Assembly (NCBI GenBank): GCA_027625915.1
Contig: JANTQA010000047.1
Span: 6,076,001 to 6,140,000 of the forward strand
Source of the DNA: Anaeramoeba flamelloides
Taxonomy: Eukaryota; Metamonada; Anaeramoebidae
Length of the DNA: 64,000 nt
Reading direction: 5' to 3'
In this document: piece after piece, positions 1-11,094 of the stretch
Layout: each line of letters opens with the position of its first letter
Numbering within the stretch: the stretch's first letter is position 1
Made by a program: the position numbers and the translations under genes
The notes under the pieces: generated by a model
The model's input: only the letters and a program-made list of their open reading frames with translations
Databases searched by the model: none
Told to the model about the DNA's origin: nothing

Positions 1-1251
1 ATTAATAAAAGATTAAAAGATAATATTAACCCACTATTTGGTAATGTTAATTCACAAACCAATTCATCTATCATTAAAAAATACCAAAATACAACAAGCA
101 ATTTGAAAAATCTGCTTAATTCCGATTTAAAAAGTAATTACTCTTTACTATTTTTTTTTTTTTTTTTTTTATGTGAATCTCAAAAAAAAAAAACCATATT
201 AATATTATTCTTTATATATGATATTTATATAATTTAATTCTTCCTCTTTTAAGGAATTCAAATTGAAAATCAAGAAATAGAAATTTCCATCAACAAATTT
301 GTAAAGGAATCACTCTCAATTTTTTCTCAAATAATAAAAAAACATGTTATGAATATTCAAAATTTTATGACCAAAAAATTTGATGAAAAATTTAAATACG
401 ATGAAAAGCATATCCCTCGGGATTACACCGCCATTAAAGATCTTGGTCTTCTTTATGAAGAATCGATTGATGATGGGCTAATCATTCTTGAATATCTACA
501 AACCTTCAAAATTCCCATCCTAATTAAAAAAAACTTTATTAAGTGGGATGACACAATATCAGAATTTGAAACAAAAGATTATAATGAGGAAAATCAAATT
601 ATTGAACAAAATGGAAAAATTATTGATTTAAAAAATAATTTTATAATATTCACCTTTCTTAACGAAAATCAATTTGAGATCGAGACAAAGATTTTTAACA
701 ACCAAATGGAAATTTCTTATAAAGAAGCAATCTTAATTCAAAGATCAAAAAAAACAGATTTTAATGTTCCAAATATTTTGTGGGTTCTTCTTGTGATTAT
801 TGCTCGTTCTGATATTCACAACCTTATTACAAATCCGGTTTATTCAATATTCATAGTGTTAATCTGCTCTATAATATTTTTATTATGGAAATACAATCTC
901 TTAAGCACAGTTACAAAGTAAAATTTTCTTTTTTTTTTCGTTTTTTTCTTTTTTTTTTGAAATTCTTACTTGATTATTCATTTATTTATTAATATTTGGT
1001 ATTTAATATCATTATATAGCTTTCTTGGCCCAAGAGTTATTTCATCAATTAAAGCATTTATTATTGGATCAAACTCATCCATTAAAAAAGAAATTAAGAA
1101 GCCTTCTAAAAATAGAAACCAAAGCCAAAAGAATAAAACACCTCAAAAAAGTCCAAAAAAAAATCAAAAAACACCAAATAAATCACCAAATAAAAAATAT
1201 TATAGCCCAAAATCAAAAAGAAAACGAAATAAAAGGAAAAAACATTATTAA
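1..1251 (+). CDS. SEY1: Sey1/RHD3-family (atlastin-like) ER-shaping GTPase, C-terminal part only
   Basis: Three exons can be joined in phase: 1-133, 254-917 and 1020-1251 (introns 134-253 and 918-1019, both GT...AG). They give 342 residues and continue off the left edge, so the GTPase domain is missing. What remains is the end of the helical bundle, then two closely spaced hydrophobic segments separated by a DIHNLITNP motif. This is the membrane hairpin that in Sey1, RHD3 and atlastin holds the protein in tubular ER for homotypic fusion. After the second segment comes an amphipathic-looking GPRVISSIKAFI stretch and an unusually long Lys/Asn/Ser-rich tail of about 45 residues. Read without the second splice, the frame would stop at 921, losing the tail. 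The two-exon alternative is less likely because the acceptor at 1018-1019 restores a sensible continuation. The family call rests on the hairpin and helical part, not on G motifs. Confidence 0.72.
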
Positions 1252-1297
1252 AAAAATAATTATTTAAATAGAGTTAAATATGAATATATTTTTATAT

Positions 1298-1326
1298 TTC
1301 TTCTTCTTCTTCTTCTTCTTCTTCTT
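1298..1326. repeat. (CTT)n microsatellite
   Basis: About ten uninterrupted TTC/CTT units lie some 45 bp beyond the SEY1-like stop codon, probably in its 3' UTR or just outside it. Confidence 0.9.
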
Positions 1327-4300
1327 TTAATAGACGAAGATACATTCAATTTTTTTTTTTTTTTCATTTTTGTATTTACAAATTAAAGCATTATAAATTT
1401 TTTTTTAGATCGATTTAAATCAAAATAATAATAATATAATCAACCAATTTTTTTGATTATTTGAAATAATATTTAATATATTTTACTATTCATTTATAAA
1501 TTATTAATTAAAGACATCTATTCTATTAAAGGGTATCATTTAATCTCAAAATTATTGAAATTTCACAAACGGTAGATACAATGTTCTTTTTCAAGGAATC
1601 AGTAACTAGATTTCTGAGTGATAATAATAATAAAAAAAAAAAAATTACCAAATGAATTTGTTTATTCAACAAATAAGCAATTTTGTTTCACAAAGTATTT
1701 TATCAAATATGAAACAATCATATCCCCCCACCACCTAGTAAAACTTTTACTGGGAAATTAGATTAATTTCAAACATAAAAACTTCATGTTTACTATAATT
1801 TCAAAGTTTGTCATTTTTCAGATATCTTGTATTGCTAATTTAGAATTTACAAAACAACAAATGACTCAATTTGTGATTGATAAATAAAAATCAAAAAGTA
1901 ATCTAATTTGAGATGAAGATTTGTTTTTTCAAAAAGATTCTGATTTCTTTTTAATTTTTAGAATGAAACATCCCTAAATAGTGCTTTATTTTTTTTTGGT
2001 TTTAAGTTTGGTTTGCCAATTTAAGTCAACTTGTTAAAAATAAATGATAAAAAATACCAATAAAGCGAATCATAATAATACAATTATTTTTCTTTAGTGA
2101 TAGCACATGATATATATATGTGTGTGTATGTATGTATATCCCTTAGAATCCCAAATATCCTAATTTCCATTTCAAACAGAATTTTTAATTTGAATGTTAT
2201 AAAAGGATTATAAGATATAGAATTAATAAATAATAATCTTAGAAAGAATAATTTATAATTAAAAATTGTTAGGTTATCTACAATAAAAAAACAACTTGAA
2301 ATGTCATTTTCAACATTTGAAAATTTTTCTTGGTTCTTTGTGATTTTATTATTTTTCCAACAAAATTTTCAGAAAAAATAAAAATTTTTTTCGTTTTTTT
2401 TGAAAAGATTGTCTACACATCATAAAATTGCTAGTTTTAATGATTAAAACAAATCATACTTTACTGGGATTTTTTTGTGGACCCTTTGTACCCCAAAATT
2501 ACCTCAAACACTTGATTGAATAATTTATTCATTGTAAAATTTGGAAATTTTTTCAATAGGAATTATTCAAATTGATTTTATTTTGCCAACTTTTTTTGAT
2601 AGATAAATATTTGATTTTTTTTTCTTATTTTTTAACATTTGGTTTTGATTTTTTACTTTTTAAAATATGAACTTAAAATAAACAATATTATTGAATACAA
2701 GAGCAACATAAAGAATTTATTTTCGAAGATCTGGGTTAATTTAGATTGACAAATTCAATTTTCCAAATATATTTTTCAAATTTTTACTAAACAAAATTCC
2801 AAAAAAAAATATTTTTTTCTTGGTTTCGAAGATTATTTTATTATTGGAAAAGAATTATTAAAAATTATTTTATATTTTTTTTTCAAACTTTTATTGATTA
2901 TTTTATCTTGGAAAAAAGTTATTATTGATTTAATTCGATTTTATTAAATAAAATTATTTTACAATTTTTTTTTCTTTTGTTTTTTAAAGTATGTTCTATT
3001 GTTCAAATTGAAATTTTAAATTATTATTCATATTAAACATTTAATTATGTACTTAAGGGAACAATATTTTTTAAAAATAAAATTGAATCTTGTAAAGATC
3101 TTGAAAAAAAATTATTTTTGGAATTTCTGTTTCTACTTATGAAATGGATGATTATAACACTATTTAAACACTTTATTAATTTGAATCTCTTTTTTCAAAT
3201 CAAAAATTCGCATATCTCTTATCTAAAATCAAAAAAATAACCAATATTATTTTTATTAACAATTAAGTAAATAATTGAAAATGGGAAACAATGTTATTCG
3301 TTTTATGTTGGAAAGTATTGATTAAGATTGAAAATTTCTTATTTTATTATTATTTTGAATTAATTAATATTTCAATACAATTCTCGGCCAATAAACTCAA
3401 TAGATATATCAATTATTCAATAAAGGAATATTTGATATAGGGTTAACAAAATTTTCTGAAATAAATTGAGATCTTTAAATTATTTAAAAATTTTATTCTT
3501 AAGGTCATAAGAAAGTTGTTTTCTGGTTTTAAAAAAATGAAAAACAAATTATTAATATTTAAAAATATTTTTAACAAATTGTTTGGCCAGATTTGTAAGA
3601 ATCCTTTATAACAATTCAAATTATTTTTTTCAGAGAAAACTTGATTTTGAATTTTGTAGATATTTTTCCTTAATTCCCAAATATCCACAAGAAAATTTTA
3701 TTTTGAAAAATTGAATTTTATCTTAGAACAAAAAGAAAATTTCTTAGTAAAAATTAATGAAAATAAATATCCTTCTTAAAAAAAAATACAATTATTTTTC
3801 AATTTGTTGAATAAATCAATATTTTTTGTTGAACTAAAAGTTTTATCTCAAATTTGAATAAAAAAATCTTTATATTAATATTACAAACAAAGACTTTTGA
3901 GTATGTAAAAATGATGGAAATTGCAATAAATAGGGTAAAAAACCTTTTGTAATTTGAGTAATAAAATGAAATTAAATATTTTATATTTTCTGTAAAAATA
4001 GAAAAAAAAAATTGATCACATACAAAAAATATTCTTTTTAGAGTTTCTTAGTCGATCAGAATTTTTTGACACTTGGCATATACAAAATTAATAATTAAGA
4101 GAATACCACCAATGACATATTTTAATTTTTTTTCCTTTTTATTGAAAGAAAAAGTGTAAATTACACTCTAAATGTTCTTTTATTTAAATTTCATTTGAGG
4201 AAATTTAAGTGTAATATCCTAGATTTAATAATTGTTCAAGAGAAAGACACACCCAAAATTTTTTTATATTTAAAAAGATGAAAAGAAAAAAGGAAAAAGA

Positions 4301-4409
4301 AAGAAAAGTAAACAGAAGAAAAAAGACTAAAAATAAAATTTAAAAAGGGTTCATAAGAAGCAATTGATAAAAAATCATAATAAAAAAAAAACCAATTATA
4401 TCTTTAATT

Positions 4410-4892
4410 ATGGACTCCCAAAATCACAGCAACAATACCTATGGTTGATTTAATTTAATTTAATACTTGATCATTAATGTTCACTTGAGGATCATTACTT
4501 TAATTTGTTGTAATTACTTTTTTTTTTTTTTTTTTTTGATCTCATTTATTTTAAACCTCTGCTCATTTTTAGCCTTTTCTTTTTCGTTTTTGTTTCCAAG
4601 TTACTCATACTTTTGGGGTTCGGTGTCTCCAGTATTATTAATAACTACTGGATCTTTTTCCTTTGGAACTCTTCTTCCTAATATAAAGAAGATCCAGCCA
4701 GGGAAAAATGGAAAAATAGAAAATTTTATCTTGTCTAAGAATACTAAACCCTTACGAAATAAATTTAATTATTCTCTTACTTCAATATTTATTGTAATTT
4801 TGTCTGAAAAAAATGAAAATTTCTCATTAATATATTTTTTCTTTATTTATTTTATCATAAAATTAACAACTTTATGTAATGGTTGTTATTAA
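4410..4892 (+). CDS. Candidate small two-exon gene, function unknown
   Basis: This is a weak candidate. A short ATG exon (4410-4443, beginning MDSQNHSNNTY) has lower AT content than its surroundings and ends at a GT. An acceptor AG at 4571-4572 joins it in phase to an open frame ending at 4892, giving about 117 residues. The second exon starts with a hydrophobic, aromatic-rich run (FWGSVSPVLLITTGSFSFG), followed by a basic KKIQPGKNGK stretch. The end of the frame drifts into AT-rich hydrophobic codons that look non-coding, so the true gene may splice out before 4892. I do not recognise the family. The donor GTTGAT is not a strong consensus. Chance splicing of intergenic sequence is quite possible. 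Confidence 0.2.
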
Positions 4893-5226
4893 TAAATCAA
4901 AGTATAGTATTTTGAATAATTATTATTTTAATAAAATTTCTTTTTTAAAAAATTCAAAATAAAAATAAAAATCTTTTTTAAAAAATTGTATAAAAATGAA
5001 CAATTATTATTTTTCTTTCCAAGATCAAAAAAAAAATCAATAATACAACTAATTTATCTTTAAACTATTTTGACTTTTTATTATAATTCAAATCTGGATT
5101 AAGTTCAAATAACAAAATAAATATATTAACACATAAATATCATTTTAAATCTTTTCTTTTAAACTTGATTAAATGTGGCCAATAACGGGCTCTCAGGGAT
5201 ATTTATATATATATATATATTTATAA

Positions 5227-7536
5227 TTAAAAATTTTTTTTCCTTAATTCAATTTTTTTATTCAAAAGTAATACCTCTATTCGAGAATTTATATTTAATT
5301 GAAAATAATCAATTGCATCCTCTAATTCTCTGAGGGAGCGGTAATTAATTGAATCAATTTTATCTGTATAAAAGAAATTATATAACAATGATAAAGTTTT
5401 GAAAGATTTGCCTGTATAATCATGGATTGTATTATTATTTTCATCAACACAAATAAACATTCCACGATATAGATCACTTCTCGCCTGTAAAACGACGCGA
5501 TGGACTTTAATAGTTTGGGCTTTGGTTCCCTTTCCAATTATAATTTTATAATCCTTGGATTCGTCATCATCGAGGGCATTTTCAAGGTCGTGTATTAGCC
5601 CGATTTTAAAAGACTTTTCAAACCAATTGTTTATTCCTAATTTCGTTGCAATTTTTTCAACAATTTCCATGTCCTTAACTTGTGGAAGGATTCCTGCATA
5701 TGTCCATTGCAAAAAGCAATATATTTCTTCGTTTGAATATTCTTCAAATTGTAGCAAAAAATCCTTATTTATTTCTTGAATTCCTAATCTAATTTTAAGC
5801 AACGAACTGTGGACCTTGTATTTTTTGATTGTTATGTCTGTTAATTCCTGTGAATCTAATAACTTTAAAAAATCTTCGACAATGGAGTTTTGTTGTTCAA
5901 ACAATAATCTTTCGTCTTCCCATTTCTCAGGCAGAAGATCAATAAGTGATTCTTCATATCCGTATGAAATATTTATATCAGCGCCGTTGTCTAGGAAGTA
6001 TTTTAATATTTTTTTTACTTCAGAATCATGATATTCAGAAAACATACTGTATTTGAATCTTCCATACAACAACCTGCTAAGTGGTGTGTAGATATCGTTT
6101 CTATAATTTATTTGATCTTTGTAATAGTCAACAGATTCCAAAAGATCGCTCATTTGAGAACTGTGAGTGAGCATGTAATAGATAAGGGAATTCGTATTTT
6201 TTTTTCTTTTTTTGTTTTGCTTCTCTTGAGAGCCTTTGGACTTTTGTGTTCTCAGTTTTTTATATAGTTGTTCCATACGAAAAGCTACTTCCAGAAATGG
6301 TTTCTTCCCGAACCCCCTATATAACATATACTTTTTTAATGATTCAATTCCTTGAAGATTCCTTTGCCATGCGGAATATTTCTTTAATTGAATTGCGTCA
6401 TACTCTGATAATTCATACCCTCCATATCCATACGTGCGTCGATAACTTGACGATAACCTTTCTTGTGCCCGGCTATTTCCGCCCTTTGAGGCTTCAGATA
6501 ATTCTTGGACTGAAAAGGTTGTATCGTGGCTTTGACTTTGAGAAATATAAAAGCCACTTGGTAGGCCTGTGTTTTCTGCTAATTGGCAATAGTGTCTAAT
6601 TTCTTTTTTTTTGACCCTTTTCTGTTCTGTAGCATACAAAAATGCCAAAGAAACAATTGCAAAATTGTTTCCTAAATCAAACCCATATTTCCAGCTTTGC
6701 TCAGCTAATTCAATGTTTTTTGTTGTTCCAAGTCCCCCAAAATAGCAATACCCCAACAAATAATATAATTTTCCTAATTTTGACTTTTCTCCTTCATAAG
6801 CAAATTTTAAGAACATCCTTTCTTTTTCTTTTTCTTTTTCTTTTTCTTTTTCTTTTTCTTTTTCTTTTTTTTTTTCTTTTTCGTTTTCTTTTTCTGGTTC
6901 TTCTTCTATATTTACTTTTCCTAATGTTCTTCTGACAAATTCTTCTTCAGTTTCCTTTTCAAAAACGCTCTCTTCTTTAGTTGATTTAATGTTTTTGTTA
7001 ATTATTTTTTCTTCTTCTTCTTTTTTTTGCAAAGCCGTGATTAGTTGACACCGATTATTTTTTTGTTTATCCAAAACTAATACATTTATTTCTTTTTTTA
7101 GCTGTTCAAAACATTCGTCATATTCGTGCTTAATTCCTTTTGTATTCTTTATAATTGATTGGAAATACAACTCAGCGTCATGGTTGCCTCCAAGATATGC
7201 CCTTGATTTTAACTTGATTGATTTTTTAAGATCTTTTTCAACAACCTGACCATTTTCATAAAACCAACTCAAGCAATACATAGCATAAGAATTGTTTTTT
7301 TTCGAAGACAATTTGAAACAATTACAAGACTTTTCAAAATCCTGATCAATGCCTTTTCCTTTTCGCAACAAAGTACCTAAGGTGCACAGGCAATATGAAT
7401 CTTTGAGACAGACACTACGATCAACAGTATCAAAAGCCTTCTTATATTGCTTTCTTCCAATATAAAATTGTGCCAACTCATTACAAGGATCAGCTCCACC
7501 TCTTTTTGAGAGTTTAAGTAAATATTGTTCATACAT
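5227..7536 (-). CDS. Sel1-repeat protein with Glu/Lys tract, ankyrin-like segment and two BTB/POZ-like domains
   Basis: A single intronless frame of 769 residues starts at the ATG at 7536. Residues about 15-130 contain Sel1-type helical repeats (ALGxLLxxGKGIxxD-like, then AMYxLSWFYENGQVVEKD). A pure KE alternation fills about 214-240. Further Sel1-like repeats follow at about 255-370. An ankyrin-like unit (LKYFLDNGADINISYGYEESLIDLL) lies near 510-535. A first degenerate BTB fold spans about 565-640 (DITIKKYKVHSSLL... WTYAGILP). A clearer second BTB spans about 660-750 (YKIIIGKGTKAQTIKVHRVVLQARS... FYTDKID). Sel1 repeats form protein-protein scaffolds, and BTB domains dimerise or bind cullin-3. 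A substrate-adaptor role is inference. The encoded KE run is a TTTTTC hexamer tract in the DNA, prone to length change. There is no signal peptide or membrane segment. Confidence 0.85.
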   Translation of the reverse strand: MYEQYLLKLSKRGGADPCNELAQFYIGRKQYKKAFDTVDRSVCLKDSYCLCTLGTLLRKGKGIDQDFEKSCNCFKLSSKKNNSYAMYCLSWFYENGQVVEKDLKKSIKLKSRAYLGGNHDAELYFQSIIKNTKGIKHEYDECFEQLKKEINVLVLDKQKNNRCQLITALQKKEEEEKIINKNIKSTKEESVFEKETEEEFVRRTLGKVNIEEEPEKENEKEKKKEKEKEKEKEKEKEKERMFLKFAYEGEKSKLGKLYYLLGYCYFGGLGTTKNIELAEQSWKYGFDLGNNFAIVSLAFLYATEQKRVKKKEIRHYCQLAENTGLPSGFYISQSQSHDTTFSVQELSEASKGGNSRAQERLSSSYRRTYGYGGYELSEYDAIQLKKYSAWQRNLQGIESLKKYMLYRGFGKKPFLEVAFRMEQLYKKLRTQKSKGSQEKQNKKRKKNTNSLIYYMLTHSSQMSDLLESVDYYKDQINYRNDIYTPLSRLLYGRFKYSMFSEYHDSEVKKILKYFLDNGADINISYGYEESLIDLLPEKWEDERLLFEQQNSIVEDFLKLLDSQELTDITIKKYKVHSSLLKIRLGIQEINKDFLLQFEEYSNEEIYCFLQWTYAGILPQVKDMEIVEKIATKLGINNWFEKSFKIGLIHDLENALDDDESKDYKIIIGKGTKAQTIKVHRVVLQARSDLYRGMFICVDENNNTIHDYTGKSFKTLSLLYNFFYTDKIDSINYRSLRELEDAIDYFQLNINSRIEVLLLNKKIELRKKNF
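6817..6868. repeat. TTTTTC hexanucleotide tract inside the Sel1/BTB gene
   Basis: About eight TTTTTC/TTTCTT units encode the alternating Lys-Glu run on the minus strand. Because the unit is six bases, changes in number would keep frame and only change the length of the charged tract. Confidence 0.85.
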
Positions 7537-7848
7537 TTTTTGCGAGAAGCTATTATAAAAAAATAATTGATTTTTTTGACACCTTTTAGGAATTTTCTCT
7601 ATTTGGGTTAGTTAACTCTTTCTTTTTATCAAGAAATTAAAAGAGAAAGTAGTAGTTAACTTATCTAATTTTCAAAAGAACTTTAGGAAACTTGTTAGAG
7701 TTAAAAAGTACTCTATTTATGAGTTAGTGTTTGAAACAAAAAATTGCATTTTGACAGAAATTTCAAGGCCAAACATTCAATATGCAAACTTCTTGTTGTT
7801 ATAAAATATCTTTCTTAAATTTATTAAGAAATGTAGATTAGTTGTTAA

Positions 7849-8779
7849 GGGACTAGTCTATATTAAATTTTTTTGGGTAAATTTAATAGAGATTTAGAAT
7901 TTTTTTTCCGATTACTTAGATTTGAAATCAAAGTGAAAAACTTCTTTGTATATTAATGAAATCTTGCTAAATGACATTCTTTAAATATAATTATTGTTTT
8001 TATAGTAATAAAAAAATTTCCATTTTTTCACTTTTTTGAAAGTTGCTTTTTTTCAACTTTTTGCAAAAAAACAAAAAATTAAAAAAAATATGAGCAAGAA
8101 AGCAAAACCTTGTTATGTTTGTGGAAGATCTACAAAAAATAGTTTGAAAAATAAACCTGAAAAGGTTTTTTTGGATTTGCATGAAAACATAGTTTGATTC
8201 GAAAAAAATATGCAATATATACTTTACTCTTAATAAATGATTTTCTTTCTTTTCTTGTACCATTCTTTTTTTCTATGAATCTACTTTTTCAGTTTACACT
8301 CTTTTGTTTTTGTTGAATTTGAAGTTTTTTTAAGTGCTCCCAAATTATCATTCCAAAAGTTTTTGTCAGAGTCAAAAAAAATCAAAGAAAAATATTAAGA
8401 AGTATTTTTTAAAAAAGTAATTATTGACAAAACAAATTGAGTTCTTTATAGAGTCAAGTCGGATGAACAGAAGTGAAAGAGAAAATATTCACCAGTTTTA
8501 AATTATTTTTTCGTTTTTAAAAATGAGAATATATATTATTATTGAGAAAATAATTAAATCCAAAATTAATCAAAAAATTCTCATCCGTTAAAGATCTTTT
8601 TTCAAAAAAAAATTTTTAAAATTCACTTTTTTTGACTAGAATTGTAAAATTTCAAAAAAACAAGAACGAAAAGTTCTAAAATTGGAAAAACCTGTCTATT
8701 TTCAATTTTAAACATATTTCAAGATAAGGATTCCTTATTTAGTTATTGGTCAAAAAAAAAATTAATAGAGACTAGTCCC
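7849..8779. mobile_element. TTAA-flanked inverted-repeat DNA element (piggyBac-like insertion signature)
   Basis: The two ends match over about 21 bases with one mismatch: GGGACTAGTCTATATTAA at the left, and the reverse complement of TTAATAGAGACTAGTCCC at the right. Each end is bordered by TTAA (7845-7848 and 8780-8783), as expected for a TTAA target duplication. piggyBac elements use TTAA, but their termini normally read CCC...GGG. Here they read GGG...CCC, so a Tc1-type element using TA is the alternative. At 931 bp it is too short for a full transposase. Inside is a small ATG frame at 8090 (+), MSKKAKPCYVCGRSTKNS, with a CxxC pair. A later open piece, MNRSERENIHQF, ends near 8495. Both could be remnants of a transposase-associated zinc finger. 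Confidence 0.6.
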
Positions 8780-9033
8780 TTAAAAAATTCAATTTTTCTC
8801 TCAATAAAACAAATAATTAACTTAAAGGAGTATCTACACCATTAGACATGATAAAAATTTGAGAGGGATGAGATAAGAACATTTTATTTGAGTGGAGTGT
8901 GATCGTAGAAACTCTAAAAATTTTTTTAACAAAATTATTTGATATTTTTTTTTTAGTAATGATGAAAAAATAAAAAAAAATTGAGATTACATTGAATAAA
9001 ATAGTTTTGATTTTTTTTTTTAAAAATAAAATA

Positions 9034-9564
9034 AATTTAATTCCAAAAATTTGGGCAGAGTTTAAACAGTGGAAAGAATATTAATATCATACTTTCCATT
9101 CAATTTGGAACAAATTTTGATTTATCAAACTATTTCATTTTTTGTCTTTTTTGTTTTTGTTTTCATTTCTATTTTTCCAGTTAGGAAATCTTTTTTGTTC
9201 GATCTGGGATTTTTTATTGATGGTTGATAGAATATTAGTGTTGAGTTTCTTAAATTGAAAAATCCACATACAATTGATCCATGGTATCATATCATTTGAT
9301 CGATCAACAATTATTGGTGTAATTTTAACAAATCTACCAATACATTTTTTGTTCAGCTAGTTTCCATATTTTATACACACCAATTTTTATTTTTTGTTTT
9401 ATATTGTTTTTTTTTGATTTGAATGAAAATGATTACTTATAAAAAAATTAATACTATGTTACTTAAATGTGGTTTTATCTTACGTTTGTAAAAATATAAT
9501 AAATTGAATTTTTGTTTTCCTATTTTTGATTTTAGATGTGTCCAAATTTTTGGAATGGGGTTTA
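9034..9564 (+). mobile_element. Tc1/mariner-like non-autonomous element, copy 1
   Basis: The element is about 531 bp and is bounded by inverted TTCCAAAAATTTGG(A/G)C(A)CA termini. A second copy in opposite orientation lies at 54370-54903. The two share long internal stretches, for example ATGGTTGATAGAA... and ATCATTTGATC(A/G)ATCAACAATT, at the same spacing. Length and TIR style suggest a MITE or deletion derivative of a Tc1/mariner element. No intact transposase frame is present. Confidence 0.65.
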
Positions 9565-10540
9565 GTTTTTTTTTTTGGGATAAGATAATTTTAGATTATT
9601 AGAATAAAACTTAGAACTATTTTGTCGTTTAAAATTTGATAACATATAAACATATTCACTTCTCCAATTCCACCAAATCCAACTATTTAAAATCCTAATA
9701 AGTAATGTTTCGGGAGAATTATTCTTATTTGGAATCCTTCTAGCTATTTAAGCCCTATTCATATTTCCTTTTGTGATTCTCCAGATTGTAATGTTTCTGT
9801 TCATTTTAAACAAAATCCAATTTATCCGAAATGTCACTGATAATCAAATATTTCTAATTGTTTTTGTTGTAAGGTTTTAAAAAATTCAAAAATGATGAAT
9901 AAATAAAAAATGAAAAAATTAAATTTCACAATAGAATGTTGAGAGAAGGATTAAAGAAAAGTCATTCAACATTTGAAATACTATTTTAAGCAATTCAACT
10001 CAGCACTCTATTGTGGAAATTTCTTTAAGATTTATGAAAAAAAAAATTTAGAAAATCTAAGGAATGAAGTACTTTAAATAATAAAAATTAATGAGTTACA
10101 ACCAAAGTAAAAAATGTTATTTTCTTATCCTCTTCAAAATTTTAAAAAAGTGAAAAATTTTCTTTTACCGTGGCTACTCCCTTAATGATTATTTTGACAA
10201 ATTATTCCTAAAATATTGTAATATATTATTGTTACAATAAGATTTATAAAAAGGAAACCAAACTAATTTGGAATTTGGGTTTTTATGTTGAGGGCTATTG
10301 AGTTAATCTTTGAAATTAAAAAAAATAAAAAAAATATTACTTTTGGAAGTTCGATCATCAATTATTGAAAGTATTTCTATTATTTTGGTATTTTATATTT
10401 TAGATTTGGAAAAAGTAATCAAAAAAAATTTTACCAAAATAATAATTTTTAATTGTGATCATTTGTAAAAAATGTAAGAATTTATAGTTAAATACTATTT
10501 GAATAGAATATTTAGAGACATCTGAACCATTGGCGTACTA

Positions 10541-11046
10541 CTATCATTTGCTTCCAATTACAACATATTTGAATAAAAGAGCGATATAGGGTGATACAAA
10601 ACCCCTTAAGAGTAAGAAAATATTAATTTTATGAGAACAATCGATATAATAAAATGATATAAAACTTTCAATTTATAAAAAATTCAACACTAAAAAAAAA
10701 TGATATGGGTTTTCAATTCCACTTTAAAAAAATTAAACATTATCTCAAATTTTAATATACTCAAATCAATTTTATAACAATCCTTTGGTTAGTAATTTCT
10801 TTATTTATATCTTAATATTTTTTCAAAGTATTATTAAAATTAAAAAAAAAAGATTTCTTTTTCTTAATTAAAAAAAAAAAGTTTTAACTATGTTTACTTT
10901 TACCACACTCTGAAAGTCACGGGATACCAATTATTAATCACAGATTGTGAAATTTTTATATTTAATGAATAATCTTTCTATAGGGGGTTTTACTCATCAT
11001 TTTTATTCAGAAGTGGATAGTTTTTAATTAGCCATGCAAATGATAG
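10541..11046. mobile_element. TA-flanked inverted-repeat element (putative MITE)
   Basis: The ends share exact CTATCATTTGC inverted termini flanked by TA on both sides. A further inverted match follows 40-60 bases inside (GAATAAAA... then AAAACCCC). Length is 506 bp and no coding frame is visible. The right border runs straight into an AT dinucleotide tract, so the TA duplication there is less certain. Confidence 0.45.

Positions 11047-11047
<1 letters not shown>

Positions 11048-11089
<42 letters not shown>
11048..11089. repeat. (AT)n microsatellite
   Basis: About twenty AT dinucleotides abut the right end of the TA-flanked element. Confidence 0.9.

Positions 11090-11094
<5 letters not shown>

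Larger units (their letters stand above)
1252..5226. other. Intergenic, AT-rich; convergent 3' ends
   Basis: This is about 4 kb between the 3' ends of the SEY1-like gene and the Sel1/BTB gene. It holds a pure CTT microsatellite just after the first gene, long A and T runs, a short alternating TG/TA tract near 2110-2140, and one weak two-exon coding candidate at 4410-4892. I see no recognisable protein domain or RNA gene in the rest. Confidence 0.6.

Noticed and set aside
6642-6935. Plus-strand frame with a Phe/Leu run
   Set aside because: It is the antisense reading of the KE tract in the Sel1/BTB gene.
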